Part shown: in pieces, positions 42,208 to 50,638 of the stretch
How the letters are laid out: the number at the start of each line of letters is the position of its first letter
Numbering within the stretch: the stretch's first letter is position 1
NCBI RefSeq assembly: GCF_001570545.1
Contig: NZ_BBXD01000009.1
Location: 62,001-126,000 of the forward strand
DNA: 64,000 nt
Source of the DNA: Herbidospora mongoliensis
GTDB lineage: Bacteria; Actinomycetota; Actinomycetes; Streptosporangiales; Streptosporangiaceae
Reading direction: 5' to 3'
Translations under genes and position numbers: made by a program
Notes under the pieces: generated by a model
Told to the model about the DNA's origin: nothing
The model's database searches: none
The model's input: the letters and a program-made list of their open reading frames with translations, nothing else

Positions 42208-44012
42208 TGATCGGCGGTCACCGGATCGTCGGGCAGCTCGGGGCCGGCGGGCAGGGGGTCGTCTACCTGGGCGAATCGCCCACCGGGGAGCGGGTGGCGG
42301 TCAAGGTCCTGCGCGGCGGCGACGTGGGGGCGTTCCTGGCGGAGTCGGAGATGGTGCGCCGGGTGCGCACCTTCTGCACCGCCCAGGTGCTGGAGACCGG
42401 CGTGGCCGACGGGGCGCCCTACATCGTCAGCGAGTACGTCGACGGCCCGAGCCTGGCCTTCGCCCTGGCCGAACGCGGGCCGCTGAAAGGCGCCGAGCTG
42501 GGGCGGCTCGCCATCGGGACCATGACCGCGCTGGCCGCCATCCACCGGGCCGGGGTGGTGCATCGCGACTTCAAGCCCGCCAACGTGCTGCTCGGCGGCG
42601 ACGGGCCGCGCGTGATCGACTTCGGCATCGCCCAGCTGGGCGGTTCGACCGCTTCGGATGTCGTCGGTACGCCGCCCTACATGGCCCCCGAGCAGTTCCG
42701 CGGTGAGCCCGCGGGGCCGCCCGCCGACCTGTTCGCGTGGGGGTCGACGATCGTGTGCGCCGCGACCGGGCGGCCGCCGTTCGGGACCGAACCCGTTCCC
42801 GCCGTCATCAACCGGATCCTCAACCGCGAGCCCGACCTGGGCGGGCTCGACGGAGACCTGCGGGAGCTGGTGGTGGCCTGCCTGGACAAGGACCCGGCGG
42901 CCCGGCCGGCCGCACAGGCGGCGCTGATGCGGCTGCTCGGCGAACAGACCGCTCCCGGCGGCGTGGCGCGGGACCACACCGCGGAACAGCCGGCAGGGCC
43001 GGCACCCCGGCCGGTCCGGTCCAGACGATGGTGGATCGCCGTTCTGGCCGCCGTCGGCGTGACCGCGGCCGTCCTGGTCACCCGGCCGGATCCGCCGGCC
43101 GCCGCGCCGCCGCCCCCGGTGGCGGCCCCGGTCCCGATCGTGGTGCGGCCCATGGCCGCGGCCTCCACGGTCGACGTCGAGATCGAGTCGCTTGGCGTCA
43201 CGTTGCACGAGAACCCCGACGACGGCCTGTGGGTCTCCTCCTACGAGAACGCACAGGAGGAGGGTGGGAACGGCGGCTACATCCGCGAACCCGCCACCGG
43301 GAAGTTCACCTCCGTGGGCAACCTGGCGGAACCTTCCGTCTCCCCCGGCGGCCGGTTCGTGGCGGTCCTGTCGGGCGCCCGGCTGATGGCGCCCGACTTC
43401 GACTTCGTCCGCTTCACCGACCGGCTGACCGGCACCACCCGTCAGGTCACGACGGTCCCCCGCCCCGCGTTGGGCCGCCAGCCCGCCTGGTCGGCCGACG
43501 GCAGCCGCCTGCTGATGACCGTCAAGGGCGCCGCGAGCGACTCCCCGATCACCGGCTTCGTCCTGGTCGACCCGGTCACGGGCACATCGGCCGTCGAGGA
43601 CGTCGCGGTGCCCGGCTCGGAGCCGTTCCTCTGGGGCCCGGAGAAGGACACGCTCGCCCGTGAGACCGGCGGCACGACCACGATCTACTCGGTCACGGGC
43701 GAGAAGATCAGAGAGCTGAAGGACACCGGCGACCTCTACAGCACCCGCGACGGTTCGCTGCTGACCGGCTGCGACGAAGGCCGGGTGTGCGTGCTCGACG
43801 CGGTCTCCGGCGCGGAGCGCCGCGGGTTCGACCTGGCCGAAGGGCTGTCCGTGGACGGCTGGCTCGACGACGGCCACGTCCTGTCGAGCCGGCGCGGCAA
43901 GGACAGGTTCGAGGTCGTGCTGCTCGACCTCGACGGAGAGCAGGTGAGGGTCCTCGCCGACGGGCCCGACAAGGTGTTCCCCGACATGCGGCTCAACTGG
44001 ACCCCCCGCTAG
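42204..44012 (+). CDS. Membrane Ser/Thr protein kinase (PknB-like) with beta-propeller-like sensor
   Basis: A 602-residue active-looking kinase: glycine loop GAGGQGVVY (13-21), Lys 34 in VAVKVL, HRDFKPANV (120-128), DFG (139-141), GTPPYMAPEQF activation end. One membrane helix near 273-290 follows a Pro-rich stretch, and a TolB/WD-like external domain fills residues 320-602 (EPSVSPGGRFVAVL, PAWSADGSRLLMT). It starts at an ATG sharing ATGA with the pseudokinase. Its TAG stop shares CTAG with the TAG of the convergent next gene. Both kinases probably sense the same kind of extracellular signal. Confidence 0.92.
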   Translation: MMIGGHRIVGQLGAGGQGVVYLGESPTGERVAVKVLRGGDVGAFLAESEMVRRVRTFCTAQVLETGVADGAPYIVSEYVDGPSLAFALAERGPLKGAELGRLAIGTMTALAAIHRAGVVHRDFKPANVLLGGDGPRVIDFGIAQLGGSTASDVVGTPPYMAPEQFRGEPAGPPADLFAWGSTIVCAATGRPPFGTEPVPAVINRILNREPDLGGLDGDLRELVVACLDKDPAARPAAQAALMRLLGEQTAPGGVARDHTAEQPAGPAPRPVRSRRWWIAVLAAVGVTAAVLVTRPDPPAAAPPPPVAAPVPIVVRPMAAASTVDVEIESLGVTLHENPDDGLWVSSYENAQEEGGNGGYIREPATGKFTSVGNLAEPSVSPGGRFVAVLSGARLMAPDFDFVRFTDRLTGTTRQVTTVPRPALGRQPAWSADGSRLLMTVKGAASDSPITGFVLVDPVTGTSAVEDVAVPGSEPFLWGPEKDTLARETGGTTTIYSVTGEKIRELKDTGDLYSTRDGSLLTGCDEGRVCVLDAVSGAERRGFDLAEGLSVDGWLDDGHVLSSRRGKDRFEVVLLDLDGEQVRVLADGPDKVFPDMRLNWTPR

Positions 44013-44413
44013 TCGTCGGTCCCCCGGGCGACCGAGGCGACCGGGCCGGGGCAGCGGACCGTGACCGTGGCCGTCCGGTCGTCGTCCGACTCGAAGGTCA
44101 CCGAGGCCGAGGGCGCCGGGCCGCGTTCGACGTCCTCGACGCCGTGGCCCTGCGCCGGGGTCCACGACAGCAGCACGGCCCGGCCGCCGGAGCAGGCGGC
44201 GGTGACCGAGCCCTCCTCGTAGGCGAAGCTGCCCCCCGCCCGCAGCGTCACGCCCGGCGGGGCGGGCGGCAGCGCCGAGGCCGTGACCAGCACCTGCTCC
44301 ACCTCCGCCACGGTCAGCACGTCGCCGGGCGCGATGAGCGAGACCGCCCACACGCCCACCGATGTGGCACAGGCCGCCGCCAGCAGCCAGCCCGCCAGTC
44401 CCGCTCCGCGCAT
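44009..44413 (-). CDS. Small membrane-anchored protein, 134 aa
   Basis: A 134-residue protein with an N-terminal membrane helix (GLAGWLLAAACATSVGVWAVSLI) and a short extracytoplasmic domain containing two Cys (AACSGGRAV, VRCPGPV) that could form a disulfide. The family is not recognised. It is divergent from the two-component system; the 51-base gap holds a perfect inverted repeat that supplies near-identical RBS sequences to both genes, suggesting it is a target of the response regulator. Confidence 0.75.
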   Translation of the reverse strand: MRGAGLAGWLLAAACATSVGVWAVSLIAPGDVLTVAEVEQVLVTASALPPAPPGVTLRAGGSFAYEEGSVTAACSGGRAVLLSWTPAQGHGVEDVERGPAPSASVTFESDDDRTATVTVRCPGPVASVARGTDD

Positions 44414-44414
44414 C

Positions 44415-44462
44415 GTCCGCCTTTCTGAGGGAACGCAACAGGCACTACCCAGAAAGGCGGAC
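44415..44462. promoter_or_regulatory. 12-bp perfect inverted repeat covering both divergent RBSs
   Basis: GTCCGCCTTTCT (44415-44426) and AGAAAGGCGGAC (44451-44462), spacer 24 bases. Read outward, each arm gives AGAAAGGCGGAC just before a start codon (ATG 44413 minus, GTG 44465 plus). Confidence 0.7.
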
Positions 44463-44464
44463 AG

Positions 44465-45148
44465 GTGGCACACCTGCTTCTCGTGGAAGACGATCCCCAG
44501 GTCAGGGCGGCCCTCACCCGGGCGCTGACGGGGCTCGGGCACGCGGTCAGCTCGGCGTCGCAGGGCATGGCGGGGCTGACCCAGGCGCTGGAGGAGCGGC
44601 CCGACCTCGTCGTGCTCGACCTCGGGCTGCCCGACGTCGACGGGTGTGAGGTGCTGCGGATGCTGCGGGCGGTCAGCACGATCCCGGTGATCGTGGCGAC
44701 GGCCAGGGACGCCGAACAGGACATCGTGCGGGCGCTCGACGCGGGGGCCGACGACTACGTCGTGAAGCCGTTCGGCGCCGGGCAGCTCGACGCCCGGGTG
44801 CGGGCGGTGCTGCGGCGCGGCCGTGAGCGGGCCGAGCCCGAGGTGATCGTGGTCGGCGGGCTGCGGGTGGAGCCGGGCGCGCGGGAGGCCTCGCTCGACG
44901 GGCGACGGCTCGACCTGACGCCGAAGGAGTTCGACCTGCTGCACCATCTGGCCGCGCGGGCCGGGCAGGTGGTGCAGAAACGCGAGCTGCTGGCGGAGAT
45001 CTGGCGGATGGCCTACGGCGGCGGCGACAAGACGGTCGACGTGCACCTGTCGTGGCTGCGGCGCAAGCTCGGCGAGACCGCGCAGAGCCCGCGCTACCTC
45101 CAGGCGGTGCACGGGGTCGGCGTGAAGATCGTCGACCCGACCCGGTGA
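44465..45148 (+). CDS. OmpR-family response regulator
   Basis: A 227-residue response regulator: receiver domain with acidic pair EDD (8-10), phospho-acceptor Asp in VVLDLGLPD, Thr/Ser in VIVATARD and Lys in YVVKPFG; winged-helix output (LDLTPKEFDLLHHLAARAG, KTVDVHLSWLRRKLGE, LQAVHGVGVKI). It is coupled to the histidine kinase by GTGA. Likely target: the small proteins on either side of the operon, including its own promoter. Confidence 0.95.
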   Translation: MAHLLLVEDDPQVRAALTRALTGLGHAVSSASQGMAGLTQALEERPDLVVLDLGLPDVDGCEVLRMLRAVSTIPVIVATARDAEQDIVRALDAGADDYVVKPFGAGQLDARVRAVLRRGRERAEPEVIVVGGLRVEPGAREASLDGRRLDLTPKEFDLLHHLAARAGQVVQKRELLAEIWRMAYGGGDKTVDVHLSWLRRKLGETAQSPRYLQAVHGVGVKIVDPTR

Positions 45149-46419
45149 GGCGGCGGCTGGCCTCACTGACGCTGGCGACGACGTCGCTGGTGCTGGTGGC
45201 GTTCCTGGTCCCGCTGGCGGTGCTGGTGCAGGCGCTGGTCGCCGAACGCGCCACCGGCACGGCGGCGGCCTGGGCCGGTTCCGTCGCCGCGACGGCCGCG
45301 CTGGGCGACCGCGACGCGCTGGCCGCCGCCATCGCGCAGGCCAGGGGCGCGGGAGTGCCGGTGACGGTGTTCCTGCCGGGCGACCGCTTCGTGGGAGAGC
45401 CCGCCACCCGGGGGCCCGGCGTGCGGCTGGCCGAACTCGGCCGCAGCCTGACCGTCGACACGCCGCAGGGCCGGGAGGTGCTGGTCGCGGTGCAGGGCGA
45501 CGGGACGACCGTGGTCCGGGCGCTGGTCGCGCCGGAGCGGCTGCGGGAGGGCGTGACCAGGACCTGGCTCGTGCTCGGCCTGATGGGGCTGGCCCTGCTG
45601 CTCGTGGGGGCGCTGGTGGCCGACCGGCTGGCCCGGTCGCTGATCGGCCCGGTGGCCGACGCGGCGGGCGTGGCGCGGCGGCTCGGCGGCGGCGACCTGG
45701 CCGCGCGGGTGACACCCGGCGGCCCGCCGGAGATCCGCGACGTCGGCGCGGCGCTCAACCAGCTCGCCGGACGCATCGACGGCCTGCTGCGCCGGGAACG
45801 GGAATCGGTGGCCGACCTGTCCCACCGCCTGCGCACCCCGGTGACGGCGCTGCGGCTGGAGGTCGACGCGATGCGCGACCGCGACGACGCCGCCCGCGTC
45901 GGCGCGGCCGTGACCAGCGTCGAACGCATGGTCACCCAGGTCATCACCGAGGCCCGCCGCTCGGGCGCGGAACCCGGGCCGGGCTGCGACGCGGCCGAGG
46001 TGGTGGCCGAGCGGGTCGCGTTCTGGTCGGCCCTGGCCGACGACCAGAACCGCCCTCGTTCCGTACGGCTCTCGCCAGGCCCCCTGCCCGTCCCGGTCCG
46101 CGCCGAAGACCTGGCCGCGCTCGTCGACCTGCTGCTGGAGAACGTGTTCGCGCACACCCCCGAAGGCACCCCCTTCACGGTCGAGCTCACCGGCCGGCCC
46201 GGCGGGGCCGTGCTGACGGTCGGCGACGAGGGACCCGGTTTCCCCGGCGCCGACCCGGTGGAGCGGGGCGCCAGCGGGGCCGGGTCGACGGGCCTGGGGC
46301 TGGACATCGCCCGGCGGACGGCCGAGGAGTCGGGCGGGGCGCTGCGGGTGCGGAACGGGCCGGTCGGCGCCCAGGTCATCGTGGATTTGGGAATCCTTAG
46401 GAAACCGGCAGGGCCTTGA
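45145..46419 (+). CDS. Sensor histidine kinase
   Basis: A 424-residue kinase: membrane helix near 10-35, a short extracytoplasmic sensor (about 36-140), second helix (WLVLGLMGLALLLVGALVA), HAMP (about 170-225), H box VADLSHRLRTPVTALRLE with the phospho-His, N box LLENVFAHTPEG, and G boxes GDEGPGFPG and GSTGLGLDIA. Starts at GTG 45145, overlapping the regulator stop. Together with the PepSY-like protein downstream this is a classic envelope-sensing layout. Confidence 0.94.
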   Translation: MRRRLASLTLATTSLVLVAFLVPLAVLVQALVAERATGTAAAWAGSVAATAALGDRDALAAAIAQARGAGVPVTVFLPGDRFVGEPATRGPGVRLAELGRSLTVDTPQGREVLVAVQGDGTTVVRALVAPERLREGVTRTWLVLGLMGLALLLVGALVADRLARSLIGPVADAAGVARRLGGGDLAARVTPGGPPEIRDVGAALNQLAGRIDGLLRRERESVADLSHRLRTPVTALRLEVDAMRDRDDAARVGAAVTSVERMVTQVITEARRSGAEPGPGCDAAEVVAERVAFWSALADDQNRPRSVRLSPGPLPVPVRAEDLAALVDLLLENVFAHTPEGTPFTVELTGRPGGAVLTVGDEGPGFPGADPVERGASGAGSTGLGLDIARRTAEESGGALRVRNGPVGAQVIVDLGILRKPAGP

Positions 46420-46475
46420 TAGGCCGGTTTCTCAGAAAGTGGTGGAACACGGAGATCACCACAAGGAGAACCGAT

Positions 46476-46817
46476 ATGCGTAGGAAGACCATCATCGCCA
46501 CCGGCGTTCTCGCCGCCGCCCTCGCCGCCGGTGTGGCCGGGGTCGGGATCGCGTCGGCCGACAGCGACACCACGGACACCCCCGACAAGGCGCCCACCCA
46601 GCCGACCGTGCTCGTCGACGCCGCCCAGCGCACCGCGCTCGGACAGGTGGCCGGTGGATGGGTCGTCTCGTCCGACCTCGAGGGCACGACGTGGGAGATC
46701 GAGGTCGCCGGCACGGACGGGACCGTCAAGGAGGTCTACGTCGACGCCGCCAAGGGCGCCGTCGTCCAGGCCCCCGCCGACGATGACAATGACGCCGACG
46801 ACAACGACAACGACTGA
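46476..46817 (+). CDS. Small secreted PepSY-like protein
   Basis: A 113-residue exported protein: Sec signal (IIATGVLAAALAAGVAGVGIASAD), then a PepSY-like domain (TALGQVAGGWVVSSDLEGTTWEIEVAGTDG, KEVYVDAAKGAVV) and a very acidic tail of Asp/Asn (DDDNDADDNDND). PepSY proteins of this size often modulate or are induced by the adjoining two-component system. AAGGAG 10 bases before ATG 46476 fixes the start. Confidence 0.85.
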   Translation: MRRKTIIATGVLAAALAAGVAGVGIASADSDTTDTPDKAPTQPTVLVDAAQRTALGQVAGGWVVSSDLEGTTWEIEVAGTDGTVKEVYVDAAKGAVVQAPADDDNDADDNDND

Positions 46818-46886
46818 TCCGGCTTCAGGCCGTGGACCGTCTGACCTCAGGCGGGAGCCGTAACAGAAGTCGAGGCTCGTGAAGAC

Positions 46887-46910
46887 GGCGGCCGGCCCGG
46901 TCCGGCCGCC
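46887..46910. terminator. Terminator between convergent genes
   Basis: A 9-bp GC stem, GGCGGCCGG (46887-46895) with complement 46902-46910 and a 6-base loop, between the PepSY-like gene and the convergent methyltransferase. Confidence 0.6.
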
Positions 46911-46941
46911 ACTTCGGCGCAGAAGGTCGCGGACGACGGCG

Positions 46942-47745
46942 TCACGGCTTGCGGGCGACGGCTCCGTAGGAGTCGATGGAGCGCTCGTAGCCGGACGGCT
47001 GCCACTCCGCCAGCGGCACCAGGCCCGGCTCGACGAACTCGAGGCCGTCGAAGACCGACTTCAGCTCCTCGACGCTGCGCAGGTAGTAGGGCACGCCGCC
47101 CGACTCGACCAGCTTCTCGGCCCCGTCGCCGATCGCGTCGCCCTCGGTGCTGTCCCAGAAGATCATGTAGCTGCCCGACGGGACCTGCTCCATGACGCGG
47201 TCGACGATCGACTTCAGCTCGTCGAGCTTCTCGACGTAGCCGAGCACGCCCATGAACATGACGCAGATCGGCTGGGTGAAGTCGAGCACGTTCCGGGCGT
47301 CGGTGATGATCAGATCGGGGTCGTGGTAGTCGGCCTCGACGTAGGTCGTCACGCCCTGGGGCGTGGTGTTGACCAGCAGCGCGCGGGCGTGTACCAGGAC
47401 CATGGGGTCGTTGTCGACGTAGACGATCCGGGCGTCGGCGTGCACCGACTGGGCGACCTCGTGGGTGTTCTGCATGGTCGGCAGGCCGGTGCCGATGTCG
47501 AGGAACTGCTTGACGCCGCCCTCTTCCGCGACCCACCCGACGGTGCGGATCAGGAACTTCCGCGACTGCTTGGCCATGACCACGATGTCGGGGTAGACCG
47601 ACGCGACCGCGTCACCCGCCTGGCGGTCGGCGGCGTAGTTGTCCTTGCCGCCCATCCAGTAGTTCCAGATACGCGCGGCGTGCGGCACATTGGTGTTGAG
47701 CTTGGCCGCGTAGTCGGCCCGCGGGTTCGTTAAGTCGTCGGCCAT
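46942..47745 (-). CDS. SAM-dependent methyltransferase, DUF574 family
   Basis: A 267-residue protein of the actinomycete-specific DUF574 methyltransferases: PHAARIWNYWMGGKDNYAADR at the start, SAM-binding FLDIGTGLPTMQNTHEVAQ, acidic VYVDNDPMVL, and ICVMFMGVLGYV. Such genes occur in dozens of copies in Streptosporangiaceae and Actinomadura. The substrate is unknown; many are near natural-product or regulatory genes. It stands alone and is divergent from a small membrane protein. Confidence 0.92.
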   Translation of the reverse strand: MADDLTNPRADYAAKLNTNVPHAARIWNYWMGGKDNYAADRQAGDAVASVYPDIVVMAKQSRKFLIRTVGWVAEEGGVKQFLDIGTGLPTMQNTHEVAQSVHADARIVYVDNDPMVLVHARALLVNTTPQGVTTYVEADYHDPDLIITDARNVLDFTQPICVMFMGVLGYVEKLDELKSIVDRVMEQVPSGSYMIFWDSTEGDAIGDGAEKLVESGGVPYYLRSVEELKSVFDGLEFVEPGLVPLAEWQPSGYERSIDSYGAVARKP

Positions 47746-47849
47746 TTCGGCTCCCTGTACGGAAAATGTTCCGGGTCGCGAAGATCATACTTTCTGCGGC
47801 ACAGAGCGTTACAAGCGAACCCCAAGTCGCCTCCGCCACGATAGGCGTT

Positions 47850-48377
47850 ATGAGCGATTTCGCCGATGTGTTCACCGGAGTCACCCCTGGCCGACGCGGT
47901 CCCGGCCCCATCGGGAAAATCATCCTGATCGCGTGCTGGATCGCCGTGTGCGCCGCGTCCATCTACTTCTCGGTGCCCGCGCTGCGGCTCGCGACCGGCC
48001 AGATCGGCACCCCGGGCACCCTGACCGTGGTGTCGTGCGAAGAGCTCGGTCAGGGCCGGTACGACTGCAAGGGCTCCTTCCAGCCCGACTCGGGCGGCCC
48101 GGCGATCGCCGTCGCCGCCTCCCCCGACTCCGACGCGGGCGACGTCGAGCGGGCCCAGCTCACCCCCGAGGGCGACCAGGCCGCGCCCACGGGAACGAAG
48201 GGCGTGCTGAGCGCTCTGGCCCTGATCGGGGTGGGGATCGGCGGGCTCGGCTACCTGCCCTATGTGCTGATGTACTGGGCCGGGCTGCCCGGCCGCAGGT
48301 TCGCCGCCGTCACGGGCGGCGTGATCACCGTGGCGGGGCTCGTCCTGTGCATCGTGGGAGTCGGCGCCGCCATGTAA
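47850..48377 (+). CDS. Membrane protein, 175 aa
   Basis: A 175-residue protein with an N-terminal helix (IGKIILIACWIAVCAASIYF), an extracytoplasmic loop of about 80 residues with two Cys (VVSCEELGQGRYDCKGSF) likely to be disulfide-linked, and two more helices (GVLSALALIGVGIGGLGYLPYVLMYWAG, FAAVTGGVITVAGLVLCIVGVG). No family recognised. The ATG at 47850 is preferred to one at 47766 since MSDFADVF opens a normal cytosolic N-terminus. It lies 31 bases upstream of the ECF sigma factor gene. Confidence 0.75.
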   Translation: MSDFADVFTGVTPGRRGPGPIGKIILIACWIAVCAASIYFSVPALRLATGQIGTPGTLTVVSCEELGQGRYDCKGSFQPDSGGPAIAVAASPDSDAGDVERAQLTPEGDQAAPTGTKGVLSALALIGVGIGGLGYLPYVLMYWAGLPGRRFAAVTGGVITVAGLVLCIVGVGAAM

Positions 48378-48408
48378 CTTTTGCGAAGGTCCGGACATTC
48401 ATCTGGTT

Positions 48409-48936
48409 GTGACGGCATTCGACGAGTTCTATCTGGCCCATTACCCGGCGGTGATGGGCTATGTCCGACGCCGAACGGCGTCGCCCGACGACGCCGCCGA
48501 CGCGATCGCGGAGACGTTCGCCACCGCCTGGCGGAAACGCGACACCATCCCCGGCGAGGCCCGCTTATGGCTGTTCGGCGTGGCCCGGCGGGTGCTGGCC
48601 AACCAGCGCCGCGAAGACCACCGCCGCACCGCCCTGGCCGAGCGACTGCGCGTCGAACTGGCCACCGAACCGCGCGGCGAGCCCGACGGCGACCCGGACG
48701 CGGTCCGTGCCGCCTTCGCCCGCCTCGGTGACCTCGACCGTGAGGTGCTCTCGCTGGCCGGATGGGAAGGCCTGACCACCGCCGAGATCGCGAAGGTGCT
48801 CGGCTGCCCGCAGGGTGTCGCCAGGGTCCGCTTGCACCGTGCCAGGAAACGTCTCGCTCGGCTGCTCGACGCGGCCCACCTCGATCTGTCCCGGTACGGC
48901 TCCCGCGCCGGCTCCCTCGCGAAAGGACACCGATGA
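48409..48936 (+). CDS. ECF-type RNA polymerase sigma factor
   Basis: A 175-residue sigma-70 family protein: region 2 (FDEFYLAHYPAVMGYVRRRT, DAIAETFATAWRKRDTIP, RLWLFGVARRVLANQRR) and region 4 (LDREVLSLAGWEGLTTAEIAKVLGCPQGVARVRLHRARKRL). It lacks additional C-terminal domains. Translation is coupled (ATGA) to a membrane-anchored protein that probably holds it at the membrane or reports a signal. Confidence 0.94.
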   Translation: MTAFDEFYLAHYPAVMGYVRRRTASPDDAADAIAETFATAWRKRDTIPGEARLWLFGVARRVLANQRREDHRRTALAERLRVELATEPRGEPDGDPDAVRAAFARLGDLDREVLSLAGWEGLTTAEIAKVLGCPQGVARVRLHRARKRLARLLDAAHLDLSRYGSRAGSLAKGHR

Positions 48937-49688
48937 ACATCGACCAGATGATCGCCGGGATCAACCCGGCTCCGGATGACGCCCCGGTCACGCCGGGCGC
49001 CCTCGCATTGCTGGAGGAGATCAAGGCCGTCCCCGCGGTCCGGCGCCCGCGCGCCCGGGTTGGCGCGCCGATCGCGGCGCTCACTGCGGCGGCGGTGACC
49101 TGGGCACTCTGGCCCGGCCCCGCGGCAGCGCTGGACATCAGGCGGGAGGGCGACCGCTATGTGATCGTCGTGAACGACCTGACCGCCAATCCCGAGACCT
49201 ACCGGGACCTGCTGCGCGGGGTCGGGCTGGAGGTGAACCTGCGGACCGTGCCGGCCGCGCCCAGCCTGGTCGGCACCGCGATCCCCCTGGGCGGCCGTGA
49301 CGTCGACTTCCTCACCAAGGAGGGCGACTGCGTCCTCATCGACTGCGTCGTCGGCCTCCGCATCAAGGCCGGCCACCAGAGCCCGATCGACATCAGGCTC
49401 GGCCGGGAGGCGGCGGCCGGGGAGCGGTATGCCATGCCGGGCCAGATCGACGCCCCCGGCGAGCCGCTGCACTGCGTCGACTTCCGCGGCCTGCGCTTCG
49501 GCGCGGTGAAGGCGCGGCTGGCGGAGAAGGGCGTCACCAACGTGACGGCGGCCGGTGGCGCCGCCGAGGACGACTGGTTCGTCCACGACGGCGTCATGTG
49601 GGCGGCCGACACGGCGCTGCTGCTGGCCGGGCCGACCTCCGACATGCCACGGGACGTCGGCCCGGTGAACAGCAGGGGTCTGTGCTGA
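48933..49688 (+). CDS. Membrane-anchored partner of the ECF sigma factor
   Basis: A 251-residue protein: short cytosolic N-terminus (MNIDQMIAGINPAPDDAPV), one membrane helix (GAPIAALTAAAVTWALWPGPAAA) and an extracytoplasmic domain with four Cys (GDCVLIDCVVG, LHCVDF, C-terminal GLC). This is the CU044_5270-like architecture common after ECF sigma genes in actinomycetes. No zinc-type anti-sigma HxxxCxxC motif is present, so direct anti-sigma activity is uncertain. Confidence 0.8.
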   Translation: MNIDQMIAGINPAPDDAPVTPGALALLEEIKAVPAVRRPRARVGAPIAALTAAAVTWALWPGPAAALDIRREGDRYVIVVNDLTANPETYRDLLRGVGLEVNLRTVPAAPSLVGTAIPLGGRDVDFLTKEGDCVLIDCVVGLRIKAGHQSPIDIRLGREAAAGERYAMPGQIDAPGEPLHCVDFRGLRFGAVKARLAEKGVTNVTAAGGAAEDDWFVHDGVMWAADTALLLAGPTSDMPRDVGPVNSRGLC

Positions 49689-49699
49689 ATCCGAGACGG

Positions 49700-49837
49700 T
49701 CAGGGCGGCTCGATCAGCAGGCCCCGATAGGAGTCGAGGGCCTTGTCTCTCCAGGCTCTGAGGGTGATCCAGGGCAGGCCGTTCCATTGCCCTTCGGTTG
49801 CGGCGCGGGCAACACTCAAAACCGGCCGATCACCCAT
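49700..49837 (-). pseudogene. Short coding-like remnant, 45 aa
   Basis: A minus-strand frame from ATG 49837 to TGA 49702 codes for 45 residues including VARAATEGQWNGLPWITLRAW and RDKALDSYRGLLIEPP. The codon choice is protein-like and the peptide looks like the C-terminal end of a longer protein, but the frame upstream is closed. It is probably the tail of a lost gene. Family not recognised. Confidence 0.35.
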
Positions 49838-49881
49838 GCGTCAGGGCTTCTGTACAGATCCCGTCCATGACGGAGCGGATC

Positions 49882-49923
49882 TCACGCCGGTCGGACCCGC
49901 CTCGGGGCGTCCGACCGGCGTGA
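49882..49923 (-). terminator. Long hairpin terminator after the MBL-fold gene
   Basis: A perfect 15-bp stem TCACGCCGGTCGGAC (49882-49896) with complement 49909-49923 and a 12-base loop, 5 bases beyond the stop of the minus-strand MBL-fold gene. Confidence 0.8.
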
Positions 49924-49928
49924 CAGGT

Positions 49929-50525
49929 TCAGCGGTTTTCCGCCGCGATCGTCGTGTCGGAGCCGTGGCCCGTCTTGACGACGGTCTCCGGGGGCAAGGT
50001 CAGCAGCTTCGCCCCGATCGACGCCACGATCGTGTCGTAGTCGGAGAACGACCGCCCGGTCGCGCCGGGCCCGCCCTGGAACAGGGTGTCGCCGGTGAAG
50101 ACGACCCCCAGGTCAGCGGCATAGAAGCAGCAGGCCCCCGGCGCGTGGCCGGGCGTGTGCAGGACCGTCAGCGTCGTGCCGCCGACCTCGATCGTCTGCC
50201 CGTCGGCCAGTTCGCCGTCGGGGTCGCGGTCGAGGTGGGTGAGCCGCCACACCGGCAGGTCGTCGGGGTGCAGCAGGATCGGCGCGCCCGTCGCCTCGGC
50301 CAGCGCGGGGGCCTGGCGCACGTGGTCGTCGTGGGCGTGGGTGGCCAGGATCGCCTTGACCCGCCGTCCGCCGATCACCTTCAGGATCGCGTCGACATCA
50401 TGGGGCGCGTCGAAAACCACGCACTCCTCGTCGTCGCCAAGCACCCAGACGTTGTTGTCGACGTCGAAGGTCTGCCCGTCGAGGCTGAAGGTGCCCGCGG
50501 TGACGGCGTGGTCGATCCGGGTCAC
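49929..50525 (-). CDS. MBL-fold metallo-hydrolase, probable S-formylmycothiol hydrolase partner
   Basis: A 198-residue metallo-beta-lactamase-fold protein with ATHAHDDHV (HxHxDH zinc motif), HTPGHAPGACCFY, TGDTLFQGGPGATGRS and KTGHGSDTTI: the glyoxalase II-like group. In mycobacteria and other actinomycetes such a gene follows mscR; the thioester made from formaldehyde and mycothiol would be its substrate (inference from context). Here an IS605-type relic on the opposite strand separates the two genes. Confidence 0.88.
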   Translation of the reverse strand: MTRIDHAVTAGTFSLDGQTFDVDNNVWVLGDDEECVVFDAPHDVDAILKVIGGRRVKAILATHAHDDHVRQAPALAEATGAPILLHPDDLPVWRLTHLDRDPDGELADGQTIEVGGTTLTVLHTPGHAPGACCFYAADLGVVFTGDTLFQGGPGATGRSFSDYDTIVASIGAKLLTLPPETVVKTGHGSDTTIAAENR

Positions 50526-50638
50526 CAGGACCGTCCAGCATGAAGGCTCCGGCTTTCGGAGCGCGAAGGGAAGGCAGAACGCTGTGGCACTTTTTTGTCT
50601 CCCTGATTCTACCGGTAGGGCCCGCTATATTTTTCCAC

